Source: Monodelphis domestica (Eukaryota; Chordata; Mammalia; Didelphimorphia; Didelphidae). From it: a DNA stretch of 64,000 nucleotides. A model generated the notes under the pieces. The model saw only the letters and a program-made list of their open reading frames with translations. It did no database searches and was not told the origin of the DNA. Below are positions 47,668 to 59,592 of this stretch, one piece after another; positions within the stretch are counted from its first letter, which is position 1, and each line of letters starts with the position of its first letter. The position numbers and the translations under genes are program-made. The DNA lies in assembly GCF_027887165.1 (NCBI RefSeq), contig NC_077234.1:169792388-169856387 (forward strand), read 5' to 3'.

Positions 47668-48012
47668 CACTGTAGTATATAGCAGGGAAAAGAACACTGA
47701 ACTCTAGAATCAGAGAATCTATTATCAAATCCTACCTTTGATGTTAACCACATATATATATATAAACATTGGAGAAGTTGCTTAATTTTTAAAAAATTCA
47801 ATTTTAAATGAACTGAAATATATTTTATTTCCCTCTCATCTCTCAACCTTTGGAAAGAAAGAAAAGCAAAATTTTCGTAGCAAGTATCCATAATCAAGCA
47901 AAGCAAATTTCCTCATTGGGAATATTATAGGTTCCCAGGGCCTTTTTTTTCCTTTTCTGTAAAATGAGGACTATATGGCCTCTGAGGTCCCTTTCAATTT
48001 TACATCAATGAT
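47668..48012 (+). repeat. MIR-related SINE, interrupted
   Basis: The head at 47668-47790 ('gtatatagcagggaaaagaacactgaactctagaatcagag') and the tail at 47945-48012 ('ttctgtaaaatgaggactatatggcctctgaggtccc') are parts of one SINE. About 150 bp of unrelated sequence lies between them. Confidence 0.65.
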
Positions 48013-48449
48013 GCTTTTGCATTGTGCAAATCTCTAGAGATCTGGATAAAGAGATAGGTTTGAGTGATCTATCTGGCAAATTTAAACAGAAATGTCTGAA
48101 ATAAGGGCTATTTTTCCCATCTTTTCTTTATTTAGCTTGAAATTGATGGAAAAATTAATGTCATTCTCTTTTGTTCATTGGTGAGAGTGGTTACACAAAT
48201 GTGAGGGAGCATTATAATGACACTTCTATGGCCAAGCAACCTCAGCCATATGTGGATATATTCTGATAAATTGTGGAGGGTTCACAATCTGGATCAACAG
48301 GATGAATTCCTTCACTCATGAAATCATGGATGTTTTATACAATGATACATGTAATGGCCAATTAGTAATATTACCAAAATAGAAAGGAATCTTTTGTAAT
48401 AAATACAGAACTAAATCTTTATTGCTGCTTGGTCATTGTACATCTAGGG

Positions 48450-48655
48450 AAGCAATGTGGGATTGTGAGAATAGCACTAGACTAATGTGAAAGAGTGTGA
48501 GTTCAAATTCCACTTCTACACTTTAATAATATGGGTATAGAAATTACTTAGCTTATTAGGGATTCATATTCTTCATCTGTAAAGTGTGGGGGTGGAAGTA
48601 TATAACCTTTAAGCTCCATTTTCCTCTAAAGTTATATTCTTATGATTACTAGCTG
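48450..48655 (+). repeat. MIR-related CORE-SINE
   Basis: 'gcaatgtgggattgtgagaatagcactagac ... gagttcaaattccacttc ... ttcttcatctgtaaagtg'. Confidence 0.7.
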
Positions 48656-48714
48656 TTATCATAGAGCCAATAATCCTATGGAAAAGAAAATATTTGGGGA
48701 CACGTATCTTCCCA

Positions 48715-48836
48715 GGGGTATCTAGGTAGTGTACTGGTTAAAGTTCCGGGCCTGAAGACAGTATCTCTGCAAAGAAAAACTCAAGTAGGGTCATGAAGAG
48801 TTGAACACGATTGAAATGACTCACAATAACAACCAG
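48715..48836 (+). mobile_element. Marsupial CORE-SINE with internal deletion
   Basis: The head 'gggtatctaggtagtgtactggtt' is joined directly to the tail 'agtatctctgcaaagaaaactc ... gagttgaacacgattgaaa'; the core is missing. Confidence 0.75.
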
Positions 48837-49884
48837 AATATGATTTCCTTTGATTGCTACTGGTACTTCAAGGGATACCAGGAATAAGGTGACTTGCCAG
48901 ATCTTACCATTTAATTCTCATTAGGGGAGTCATAGTCTAGACTGAGTCAGTTTATGGATGAAACAATTCAGGAATTCAAAGGAAATTAGGATTTCTTCAG
49001 GAATCTTACACTTTTGTCCTGGCAAATGTATCTCAGTTTTGGCACAGAAGTGGAACGTTATCCCCATGTGCAGATTTTCAAAGACAAGGTCCAATGGACA
49101 AAGAGAGCTACATTGTTATTCATAGAACTTAATGGTACTTATAAATGGTCATGGTTCAGGTGATTCATACCAAGGTAAAAGATCTGCTAGCTCTATATTT
49201 GTAATTAGATGACTTTAGCTCAAATTTTAACTCTGCTACTTAGCTCACCAAAAATATGGATAAAATTGATAGTACTTCTGGGAGCATAAATCTAGCTACA
49301 TTTCTGCCTTAGTAGGAATTTAGGATCCCTAGCACTCAGTGGAAAGGTTAACAAAGTATTTTCTTGTTGGATTAGTAACCTCCCAGATAGTTAACTGAAT
49401 TTTCTTAGAAACTCTTGGGGTTATGGGGTTTGTTTACTTGGGTGCCCTGGGGATCTATACTTACAGGGAAAAAGATAGGAGGAACCTAAAAAGGTTCTAG
49501 GATTGTACAACACACAGTTCAATTAGTACCTTTTCATAGTCTTTGGCTGTTTTGGAGAGAGGGTTATAATAAATAATCTCATACATTTATTTTGTAGATT
49601 TTGTTTTGCCTATATAGCTAAAGCAGTCTCCTAAGGTTACTAGACCTAGGTTAATCTTGAGTTTTCCTTTTAGTGTCATTCTATGTCTCTCTATCTCCCT
49701 CTTTTTCTGCTTGTCTTTGTCTCTTCTGTCTGTCATTGGATCAATCAATATTTGGATCTCTCTCCTTGGATTTTATTTTTAAGAGCATCATGAAATGAAA
49801 TTGAACTGGATTTGGAATCAGAGGACTTTAGCTCAAATTCCAACTCTGCATACTTACTATTTGACCTTGAATAGCTCACCTTAG
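48837..49884. other. No recognisable feature
   Basis: Unique-looking AT-rich sequence, no assignable frame. 49680-49750 is pyrimidine-rich. Confidence 0.4.
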
Positions 49885-50135
49885 ATAGGTAGATAGCTCA
49901 ATGGAGAGAGTGCTGGAGTTAGAAAGACCTGAGTTTAAGGTTGGCCTCAGAAATTTTTCAGTTGGATGATCCTGGGAAAGTCATTTACCCTCTGATTGCC
50001 TGACAAAAGGATCCATTGGATCAACAGGAGGAGGAAATTGCACAACCATTCCAGTATCTTTGCCAAGAAGACCCTGTGAAGAGCTATAATCTATGGGGAG
50101 ATGAAGAGTTAGTTATAAAAACAACATTAACAACA
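49885..50135 (+). mobile_element. Marsupial CORE-SINE, plus strand
   Basis: 'ataggtagatagctcaatggagagagtgctgg', the degenerate core, and the tail 'ccattccagtatctttgccaagaagaccc'. The open frame 50016-50267 starts inside it and is incidental. Confidence 0.8.
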
Positions 50136-50427
50136 GCTCACTTCTTTCTGTTTGGCCCTTCAATTTGCATATCAGAAAAGAGAAAGTTGAGTTATTTCTC
50201 TGTGAACCCTTCAAATTTTAAATCCTATAATTCTATGAGCTGCTTCCTTTGCAGAATTTACTTGTAATCAACCATATTACTGGACTTGATTATTCCCTAA
50301 ATGCAGGCAAGGCTGTTTTTGAAGTGAATAAGAATGCTTAAATTGTCTTGAAATACTTCATCCTAGAGAAGATATAATGATGGCTTCAAACTTAATGAAA
50401 TATTTCTAATTTTAATACCCTTAATTC

Positions 50428-50545
50428 AAGTATGAGCTCTTTGAGAGCAAAGACTTACTTATTTTATATATCATTTTCCAGTGCTTTGCATATAATAACT
50501 TGCTTTATGCTTTTAAAATGTATTCATTCATTTATTCAAGGCTGT
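50428..50545 (+). repeat. L2 3' end
   Basis: 'tatgagctctttgagagcaaagacttacttattttatatatcattttccagtgctttgcatataata'. Confidence 0.65.
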
Positions 50546-51688
50546 GATAGGAGCTAACTGTATGACAAGGCATTGCACATCCATGCCCCTCAATTTCCTT
50601 GTCTTTAAAATGAGAGATCTGGACTAGGAAATCATTGTTTTCTTCTATAGTTCTATAGTTTAAAATTCTGTGGTTTTATGATTCATTAAGTTAACATGTT
50701 AAAGATTCCCTTCTTGGTTACTTCTTTTGGGTCAGAGTGGGGTCTAACTTTTTTAAAAATCACCATCAGCAATGACTGTTAATCATTTGCCACCAAGTAT
50801 GTTTATTTAAAAAAATATGAGGATTTTATTAAAATCCTTTGGGTTTTTGCACTTTTAAGATATGTTGGCATCCAAAAGAACAATTAAGATTGGCATTGTA
50901 TAGGCATTAATTGTTTAAATATGTTCTTTACACCAAACATTGACTTCGAACATATCCTCAACTTTTTTCCTTGATAGCCTGAGTTTCTTTCCTAGAGTAG
51001 ACTAATGGATTTGTTAACATCCTTGTCATTTATTGATCCAATTTGGCTTCTGGAGTCAAGCCTATAATATTTAGTTTCTATTGGTATACATTAAAATTTT
51101 GTCCTTCTTTAATCCAACTAATATGTTTAATCCAAATAACATTAATGTGCTTTTCAGTGGTGCTATATAACTTAATGTGATCCATGTATAGTAACTGATT
51201 AATATGATTTTTGATGTAACTTCTTTTTTCTTGACTTGAAAGTAGAATTTAATTGCATAGCTTTACTTGTTTTTTTATTCAGGAGTCATGATCATGGATT
51301 TGAGGATAGCTACAACTAGAGCGGGCAGAAGCTATCTTATTAAAAGCTGCCATGTTTTGTATCAACTGTTTTTGACATCATGGTGTTAGTAAAGTATTTT
51401 AATTGGAGAATAATTCTCCATGTTGACATAAAATCCTTAACGTACTTTCTTACTATTGTTTGTATCTATTTTGTATATTTGCAGCACTTGAATAAGCTGA
51501 GTAAAACTGAGTGAAAGGTTTTGAAATAATCAATATCACATAAATGTTATGATATTTTCCATTGATTTTGTGAACACATAAACAACAAACATTGGGACTG
51601 GAAAACAAAAACCCTACAGCTTTTTTACTTTACCTTTTTTGCTTTTCTAGCTATATATTGTTTTGTTTTCTTGTATTTTTAGGTAGGG
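50546..51688. other. No recognisable feature
   Basis: About 1.1 kb of AT-rich sequence without visible repeats or frames. Confidence 0.45.
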
Positions 51689-51690
51689 GT

Positions 51691-51765
<75 letters not shown>
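51689..51765 (+). repeat. Compound (GT)n(GA)n microsatellite
   Basis: A GT run at 51689-51714 changes directly into a GA run at 51715-51765. Open frames across it are artefacts. Confidence 0.97.
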
Positions 51766-51766
<1 letters not shown>

Positions 51767-51978
51767 CAGGCCCAAAAAACTTTGTATAAAGTATATAAAC
51801 TTAGAATTGTCCAATATTTGGAACCATCACTGCTCTTTTCATCTTCTGGTAGGAGACAAATAATGCCTTTTTTTTTTAAACAAAAATGAGATTAGGATTA
51901 CATTCAAGAAGAATATGATAAATGCTTTGCTAGTAATTTATGCACCACTTGAAGTTTTTAAAAATTATCTTTAATTTG

Positions 51979-52083
51979 AAAAATATGGAATACTTCAGAA
52001 ATTTGTGTGTCATGGCACAAAGGCCATGTTAATCTTCTCTGTGTTGGTCCAATTTTAGTATATGTGTTACTGAAATGAGAACC
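51979..52083 (-). pseudogene. U6 snRNA pseudogene
   Basis: The minus strand matches spliceosomal U6 snRNA from its 5' end (52083) to the 3' T-rich end (51979). The segments 'tatactaaaattgga' and 'cagagaagattaacatgg' correspond to the U6 5' stem/ACAGAGA neighbourhood. The 3' part 'tccatattttt' is at 51979-51989. It differs from real U6 at many positions, including in the ACAGAGA box, which reads 'acacagagaag', and in the central region. U6 pseudogenes of this kind are spread by L1. It is not expected to be functional. Confidence 0.9.
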
Positions 52084-53782
52084 ACTGTGAAGTTTTAGAG
52101 ACAAACCCTCCATATCTTATTTAGCCACAGCATCTCACTTTTTCAAAAAAGAGAAAATGTTAATCTCTACCCTTGAAATAGCAATTTTGTCATTCGTTAT
52201 ATTTATGGTGCATAAATTTTCTGTTTTTAGTTTTTAATCCAACTTTCATCTTCATTGTGTTAAACTTCTTGAGAAGAGATAACTAAAAAATTTCCTATCC
52301 TCCTTCTTGAGGACTTCTTTCTCTCTTATAATATTGCTGATCCTCTAGAATCTAGAGTCTAGATTGTAGTAAAGTTTTTGATTGATGTTGAATTGTTTAT
52401 TTTGTTCTTTAAACTTCTTTGACTCCTGGGATTACCTTATCCTTTTGACTTTTTTTCTTTATCAATTGCTGTTTCAAGAAATCTAGAAGTTCTAATATAC
52501 TTTTGTTCTTCAGATCTCTTTCTGTATATTTCTTTTTTGTCACCTTTAATTGAGTGAGAAAACATTCCAACTTTCCAGTCCACCCACAAGCTTGACATTT
52601 ATGTTTTCTTCCATGTTTTCCAACAGATCTTTAAGATTTCTGTTGATTCTTTCATAACAGCATTTGACACGTGTGTTTATGAGTCTCCCTTGATAGCTTT
52701 ACTTTTTTCACTAACATTCTTACTGTGACAATGGATCTTACATACACCATGACCAAGTCTCAAGCAATTTTTATACCTTTATATCAAATACTGGAGAATT
52801 CATGTGTTTATCATGTTTATAGCAAATGTCTAATTTTAAATATTATTCTTTTATTCTATAGTTGATCTACTAGTTGGATTCATACTTTTGAATGCAAAAA
52901 AGGCCTTTCAAAATTATACTTCATAAGCCATCACATTTGCCAAACCATTTGAGGCTGGTATTATTTTTGCCATCCATGTTGTCTTTATATAATATGATAT
53001 GATATAATATAATACAATATAATATAATAGTAGTTTAAATGTAAATTCTGAATACTTTCAGGATAGTCTGTTTTTTTTCTCTTTAAATTGAAGTAGCCAT
53101 TTTTCTCATATTTTGTCCAAGATTGAAAATGAAGTTACTTTGTTATAATTCTCATTTCTTAATTTGTAATATGCTACTATGTAACTTGAAGTTGAGGATA
53201 GATTTGCAAAAAGCAGTAATAACTGTTTCTAATTTCATCAGAATGCCATATAGTTGTATAATAAAATAATTTATATCTTCAATCTATTTTTCTTACATTT
53301 GTAGTTTGTTTGCTTTGGTGGTGAGTGCTAATTAGTAGGTAGACCATTGGCATTTCTGATTTCTTCTGGTGAATCTTGCCTTTCTGTGGTACCAGAACAT
53401 GAAACTGAACCACTGTTTCCAATATCCTCTTTATTAAACTATTATGTTGGACCCAGGCTAGTTGACTTTTATTTTCCCTCTAACTCTGATCCTGACTTCA
53501 GACTAAAAAACAAAACAAACAAAAAGAACCACTTACCTCTGATGCTATATCAAATTTCCTCAGCATTTGAGAACAACTGTGGCTGGCATATCTAACTATC
53601 CTGAGCCCTTCTCACTCTGTAATATACCTTCTTTAGATCCACCTCTTTCTTCCATTGGTGAGTTTCTCTTGGGGCCTCTATTTTGTGGAGATGCCAAAGC
53701 TAGCCAGTCTTTATTCCCCTTTGGGGAATGATTTTTTGTTTTTTGTTTTTGATTAGTTGTATGTTCATACAAAACCCCAGTC
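52084..53782. other. Mostly unassigned AT-rich sequence
   Basis: Contains an AT-rich pentamer-like run (ATAAT)n at 52988-53030. Otherwise no repeat or frame that I can name. 52300-52950 could be an antisense LINE relic, but I have no firm match. Confidence 0.4.
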
Positions 53783-53978
53783 TGGTGTGATAGAAATAGT
53801 GCTGGAATTGGAGTTAGAAGACCCTGGTTCAAATTCCAGTTCTGTCACTTAGTTGAGTAATCCTAGGCAAGTCATTTTACCAATCTGAGTTCTAATTTCC
53901 TTAAATGAAGTATGAGAGGATTTGACTGGATGTTTTCTAAAGTCCTTTCTAAGTTTCAAAGCTATGATTCTAAACCTG
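53783..53978 (+). repeat. MIR-related CORE-SINE
   Basis: 'gtctggtgtgatagaaatagtgctggaattggagttagaagaccctggttcaaattcc', then core and tail to 'aagctatgattcta'. Confidence 0.82.
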
Positions 53979-54104
53979 TTCTTAAATTTTTTGGTCTTAG
54001 TTCTCTTTTTTTGACAATATTAAAAATTATTTTGAACCACCGCCCTTTTCTCCTCTCTTCAAAGAAGTCTGTTACTGACTTTGTGAACTTTAAAACCCCT
54101 AGTT

Positions 54105-54236
54105 CATGGCTCCATGACATGTACTTCTTCTTCCTTCCCTGTTTCCCCTTCCCTCAGCTTTTCAATTTCCTTTTTTGCATAGTCTTCCTCCTGTTAGAAG
54201 GTAAGCTTCTTGAGTGCAGGGACTTTCAAATATTCC
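54105..54236 (+). repeat. L2 3' end
   Basis: 'ctcctgttagaaggtaagcttcttgagtgcagggactttcaaatattcctccc' is an L2 terminal pattern that runs into the pyrimidine repeat. Confidence 0.65.
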
Positions 54237-54458
54237 TCCCTTCCTCCTTCTTTCCCTTCATCCCTTCTTCCCCTCCTTTCCACCCCCCTTCCCTCCCTTC
54301 CTCCTTCACTCTCTCCCTTCTTTCCTTTCTCCCTCCTCCTTTCCTTCCTTCCTTCCTAACTTCCTTTCTTCCTTTCTAACTTCCTTCCTCCCTTTCTAAC
54401 TTCCTTCCTTCCTTTCTAATTTCCTTTCTTCCTTCCTTCATTCCTTCCTTCTTCTGCA
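54232..54458 (+). repeat. (TTCC)n polypyrimidine tract
   Basis: About 225 bp, almost only C and T on the plus strand, built of TTCC/CTTC units with 'taac' interruptions. The open frame 53912-54379 overlaps it and is incidental. Confidence 0.93.
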
Positions 54459-55614
54459 CTTTCAGCCCTTCCTTAAGTATATAGCCATGACTCTGGACAA
54501 GTCTTTTCTACTTTCTGGATTTTGGTTTCTACATAAATAGGAAGAAGAAGAGGGCTTCGACTTGATTCCTAAAACTCTTTAAGCTCTAATAATTCTAAGT
54601 AATCTGTCAAATATATAACTATTACTGAGTAGAGCTTAATAGAGTATTTAGTAAATAGTAAGCAATTAATTATTAAATTGCTTAATTCTCTTTGGTCAAC
54701 TTAATGTTTCATTTTAATTGGCAATTTTTAGAAAAAGGAAATACAATAGTATTAGAAAAAAGTACACAGAAGACTTAAGAAAAGACTGATTCCCTTGGTG
54801 CAAGTCCTACCAAACATATTTATTTATAGGAAAAACTGCTATTAAATTCACTCATCTTAGTAGCATTTAATTGTATGTTGACAACATTAAAATCCAAACC
54901 AACATATTTCTAAAATAAGAGAAACAACCTGATAGCTTTAGAATGAAGCAGGAAGTAACTTGTAGAAATCATTATCTTCTGTTGCTATAATTGAAGTTGA
55001 ACATCTATAAGTTTCCACTTTGTAGACATATTTCTCTTCTGGTTTCTAGATGTTGAAATTTGCCTGGAGCACTGATGTGGGAACTATGGCATTTTTCTCT
55101 ACAAAAAAGGCCATGAACTATTGAGCATTTGCTTGGGAGAACATTTACTCATTACAGACAGATTTAGAGTTTAGGCCTTGCATATCAGTCTAGTCAGCTC
55201 TGTAAGGGGAAAAAGAGCACCTATTAAAAATGGATCTTGGGGTTGTCTGTAAGGCAAAACTCTTTTCAAGAGAAATGTGCTAAAAATGGTGGGAAAAATT
55301 AGCTCTCCCATCATTCATGGATGCAATTCAGCATTTTGAAAGAGGTAATTTATAAACAAGTGTTCTAGCTCCTTGAGAGAAAGGTTTGGATTTCATATCT
55401 GCCAGGCCATTGGATGTTGTGAGGTGAATATTGCATAAAATAATGTCCTTATTCCATATCCTAGAAACTAGATTAAAATTGAATCAATGTATACAGAGAG
55501 GATTATTTTTTCAAAGTGAAGTAAACTGGGTTTTTTTTGATGAGAAGAACTAAGTCTTATTCCTGGAGATAAGTCCTTATAATGCCAAGGCACTAGTTAG
55601 AATCTGTTTCAATT
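54459..55614. other. No recognisable feature
   Basis: Unique-looking AT-rich sequence. Confidence 0.4.
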
Positions 55615-55970
55615 TGGTACCAAATATTTATAAAGGGACTATTATGTGCCAGACTCTGTACTACTAGGCACTGGAGAGACAACAAAAAAAATAAGAAGTC
55701 CTTGTCCTCAAGGAGAACTCACTCTACGTGGGAGAGAGAACAGTGCAGATAAATGTAAGAATTGAGTAGAGACCATGAAATAGAATCTTGCAGTCTGATG
55801 GAGAGACTGGCCTGGGGGCAGAGAAGAGGAACTAATGATGCTGGGAGAACTAGAGCTGAGAGAATTCTGAACCAACTGACTGGCATTTCCAGCCTTGGAA
55901 GAAACCTGGGAGGAGTGTTTCCTAAGGGTCAGAGAGGGAAATATCCAAAGCCAGAAGAACAAAGAACCTG
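55615..55970 (+). repeat. Ancient interspersed repeat (family of 17121)
   Basis: 'aaatatttataaagggactattatgtgccagactctgtact ... gtcctcaaggagaactcactctacgtgggagagagaac'. Confidence 0.6.
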
Positions 55971-56169
55971 ATTTTCATCTTGTTGAGTACCTGTCTCCAG
56001 CTAGAAATCATCTACAATCTCCTTTCACTGGTCTTCTGCTATTTCAAGACTGAAAGGGGTTTCAATTGGACTCTGGACAAAGCAAATCTGCCATCTCCAT
56101 TGGGTCTCCCCTTCTTGTTTCCCTTGAATAAATTCATAGAAACATTTACTTTAAGTTAGTATAGTATAA

Positions 56170-57096
56170 GAATATAAGAAACAAAGGTGTTGGGAAAGGC
56201 TGGAGGCACAAAAGCCTCTAGCCAAAGACCTGTGAATACCAACTACCACAAACAGAGTTATTAGGGCATTCCCTATCCCACTTTCCTACTGCCTTGTCCC
56301 TTTAACCCCTTTTTGATTCCCAAAACTGAAAATAAATTTTCAGTTTATGTCTGTCAGGAGTTGGTTAGAGTTTTCTTGAGAAGAAGTTGGGGGTGTGAGG
56401 AACAAGATCAAAGGTGAAATCTTGTTTCATCTGTGACAAGCAAAGATCCAGTTTATCACTGGGGTTATAGAGAAGGGTCCAACAACAAAGACCCTTACAC
56501 TTGAAAGGACTGTCTAGGATTCAACATCTCTCCCAGCAGTTGAGCCCACATTTCAAGGCTCAAGGATACAGTTTGTGGTGTATCCTTGGGCAGAGGGCTA
56601 GACAGATTTCTTCTGTCTCTCCCTGAAAAAGCCATAGCTCCAAGGTCAGCTAAACTTGAGGAAAGGACAGACATAGTCATTTATCTCAGATCTTCAGTTT
56701 TCTCCATATCCCTTTTCTTTCACATCTCCCATCAACCTCTCACTGGAGAAACTCATCTATCCAGTGGGGTAAAACCTTTCACCCCTCTTCATTAGTAAGG
56801 TGGGAAGAGTACTCTCTTCCATTTTTCTCCTCTTTTACAATTGGTGACCTAGGGGTTGATAACAAAACTATATGCTCAGGACAAGAACCATTATCAGTTA
56901 ATGGTAATTGGAAGTGACTGGGGCAGGGGAAGGAGTAGCCATCTTGGAACAGAAGCTTAGGCTGAAAGCCATTACTGTGTACTTCAGTGGGGAGGAGTTT
57001 CTAAAAGGGCTAGATTTAAAAAGAACTTTTTTTTTTTTTACTGTAAAGGAGTTTTGGAGGTAGAAGATAAAGAATTATGGTACAACAAAACCAAAC
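56170..57096 (+). other. Probable 5' LTR remnant and leader of ERV copy 1
   Basis: Upstream of the gag at 57097. Around 56330-56500 an AATAAA ('gaaaataaatttt'), then 'gtctgtcagg' and 'atcactggggttatagagaagg' occur in the order of the R/U5 region of the LTRs at 59593 and 60788. The last 100 bp before gag ('gaggagtttctaaaagggctagatttaaaaa', T-run) match the leader before the second gag (61590-61690). The LTR start is not located. Confidence 0.4.
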
Positions 57097-58510
57097 ATGT
57101 ACCAAAAGGTCTTAATCATCTGTGTAGCTCTCATCATGCTGGCACATTTATTTTACTGGTTGTATGGCATGATTTTTAATGCCACTTTTGATTATAGCTG
57201 GCCATTAGTCCAGATAGGACAAACATGGAACTGGATAACAAAGGAAGTCAACAGTTTTTGGTCAATATTACCTGCCATATATGGAACAACAATGATGGCA
57301 TGGCAAATCTTTAACACCTTAAGAAAGGGAATCAAACTAATCATGAGTAAATAGAACAACAAGGAGGATCCCACATTAATGAAGGTGTTCAATCAAATGA
57401 ATACCATGAATGAATTATACCAGGGGTTGATAACAAAACTAAACAAAATGGGAATGGACAATGGCACCAACACAGACAAGGGCAATGACAATGTCTATGA
57501 CATGGACAATGACACTATATCTACACTAACCATAAGACTCTGTACTGACAGAGTAACTGCAGATAAGGGAATAAACACAGATGCTACATACATTAGGGGT
57601 ACTGAAGGGGTACAAAATAGTCTACCTCTACAGGACTATGCAAAATTAAATGCAGACTCAGGGGTGGTTCATTTGAAGATTCGCAAGCCCTTTTCAGCAA
57701 CAGATTTAGAAGCACTATGAAAAAGAAATGCCAAAATTCTATATGGAACCTTTCAGTTTCTTGAAGGAGTTAAAATGTGCTTTTTTGGCTCTATGAGCCA
57801 AGCTTTGCAGATACTGAAATCCTTATGCAAGAACTATTTTATCCTGCAGAGCAAGCCCAAGTCATAAAAAATGAAGGATGACCCAACACTTACTAGTTGG
57901 CCAAATTTTATGCAGATTTTGAATTTTCTAATCCCCAGAGATTTTCTTACATAAGAAAAGCTGGAGAAGATCTTTAAGAAACAATAAAAATCATTTTGCA
58001 TCCATTCCAACTCATGGGGTAAATTTGAAAGGATTCATCAAGAATCCAGAGAACAGCCCTCCATTTATCTTGACTGCTTCCTGGAAAGTGCTGAAACCAT
58101 ACTAGGATTCCTGAGGGTAGTGATCAAGTATCACAGCACATTAGGAGACCATTTCTGAAGGGTTGTTCCACCACAATCAGGAATTTTTTCAAAAATTTCT
58201 GCCCTATGTATGATTCAATGATGTTACAAGAATTAAGGAAATCAGCATCTTACTTACATGAAGAAAACACGGAATTACAGAGAGAGAAAGATGACCAGAT
58301 AAAAGACTTAAAGCAAAAATTAAAAGAGGCAACAGAAACAATCCAACAAAAGGAAATAGAAGAAGTAAAAAATTTAGCAACCCTGAGGATATTCAAATAG
58401 CCTAACTCCCAATACCAACAAATTAGGCAGGCAGCTCCAAAGAGGTGCTTCTTGTGCCAAAGGCTAGGGTACTTAATCAAATTCTACCCTCAAATTGTAC
58501 AATATGAAAG
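57097..58510 (+). pseudogene. gag pseudogene of ERV copy 1, membrane-hairpin N-terminus
   Basis: The frame opens at ATG 57097 with two hydrophobic segments (about residues 5-27 and 53-75) separated by a polar loop with an NAT sequon (28-30), then TLRKGIKLI. A TAG at 57352 interrupts it; the same frame resumes to TGA 57718. After a low-complexity M/D/N/T-rich region comes LPLQDYAKLN...KPFSATDLEAL, which matches the p12/capsid border of copy 2 and of gamma-type Gag. The capsid continues in other frames: a DTEILMQELF segment near 57815, then 58206-58400 with a charged coiled coil. A zinc-knuckle remnant at about 58446-58490 has lost its histidine and last cysteine. It is inactive. Confidence 0.75.
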
Positions 58511-58854
58511 AGAAATGGGAGGAGATCAAACTATAATAATAATAATAATAATTACAATAAATACAGGGACAATAGGAATACTTACAGGGGAGACAACTAC
58601 AACTATAACAACAATTAAAAATACAATGTTATTATCATTGTGAGTTAAAGGCATAAAGAGAATTGTCCAAGTATATATGGAGAAACTATACCTATGCTTT
58701 TAAACTACTGTCACTCATATAAAGAATGAACAAAATTCATACAAGGTAATTTTGGGAGTGAGGTATGAATGGGAGATAATAGCACTGAGAGATCAGGCAA
58801 GGTCTTGTGAACAGTATGACATTTGGACTAAACTAGGCAGTTAAAATTTTAAAA
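58511..58854. other. Decayed sequence after gag of ERV copy 1
   Basis: Contains an ATA/ATT trinucleotide run at about 58533-58565. No protease or pol can be read; the remainder of the element seems deleted. Confidence 0.45.
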
Positions 58855-59062
58855 TATCTTTTTTTTTAACCCTTACCTTCTGTCTTAGACTTGATACTAA
58901 GTAACAGTTTCAACTCAGAAGAGTTAGAAAGGGCCAGGCAATTGAGATTTAATGACTTGCCCAGAGTGATGCAGGAAGGAAGTGTTTGAGACTAGATTTG
59001 AATCCAAGACCTCCCAAATCCAGGCTTTGATCTCTATTCACAGGGCCACCCGGCTGCCCTTG
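58855..59062 (-). mobile_element. CORE-SINE, minus strand
   Basis: The same family as 2051-2260: T-run, 'aacccttaccttctgtcttag', 'aatgacttgcccagagtgat', 'gggccacccggctgccc'. It is more diverged. Confidence 0.82.
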
Positions 59063-59074
59063 TATCTTTATTTT

Positions 59075-59490
59075 TAACATTTATTTTTTTTCTTCCCCTC
59101 ACTCCCAACCCTACTGTATGCATTGAGAAAGCAAGAAATTTGATATCAATTATATATATGAAATCATGTAAAATGAGTTTTTATATTAGCCATGCTGGAA
59201 AGCAAGATAAAAATAAAGTGAAAAAAATATGCTTTAATCTATGCTCAGAATCATCCATTAGTTCTCTCTGGAGGTAAATAGGATTTTTCATTATTGGTCA
59301 TTTGAAATTGTCTTGGATCACTGTATTTCTGAGAACAGTTGTCATTCACAGTTGATGATCATATAATATGACTATTACTATGTACATTGTTCTGGTTCTG
59401 CTTACTTCAGTTTTCATCAGTTTGAATAAGTCTTCCTAGGTTTTTCAGATACCATCCAGCTTGTCATTTCTTATAACAATTATATTCGAT
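59075..59490 (-). mobile_element. L1 3' end fragment, antisense
   Basis: The 'attgttctggttctgcttacttcagttttcatcag' and 'attgtcttggatcactgtatttctgagaacag' blocks match the antisense L1 3' ends at 18900-19100 and 32050-32220. Confidence 0.8.
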
Positions 59491-59592
59491 TTCAATTGTT
59501 ATAATTAAAGTAAGCAAGAGTCTAGTTTTGGGGTAAAAATATCAATTTGTTGATTAGGCTAGAATTTAAGCAATAAATTAATAGGTCAGTGA

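Noticed and set aside
51592-51889. CVCV...ERERER frames
   Set aside because: Translation of the GT/GA compound microsatellite.
53912-54379. 155-codon open frame
   Set aside because: It combines a SINE tail, an L2 end and the polypyrimidine tract; no domain and no codon bias.
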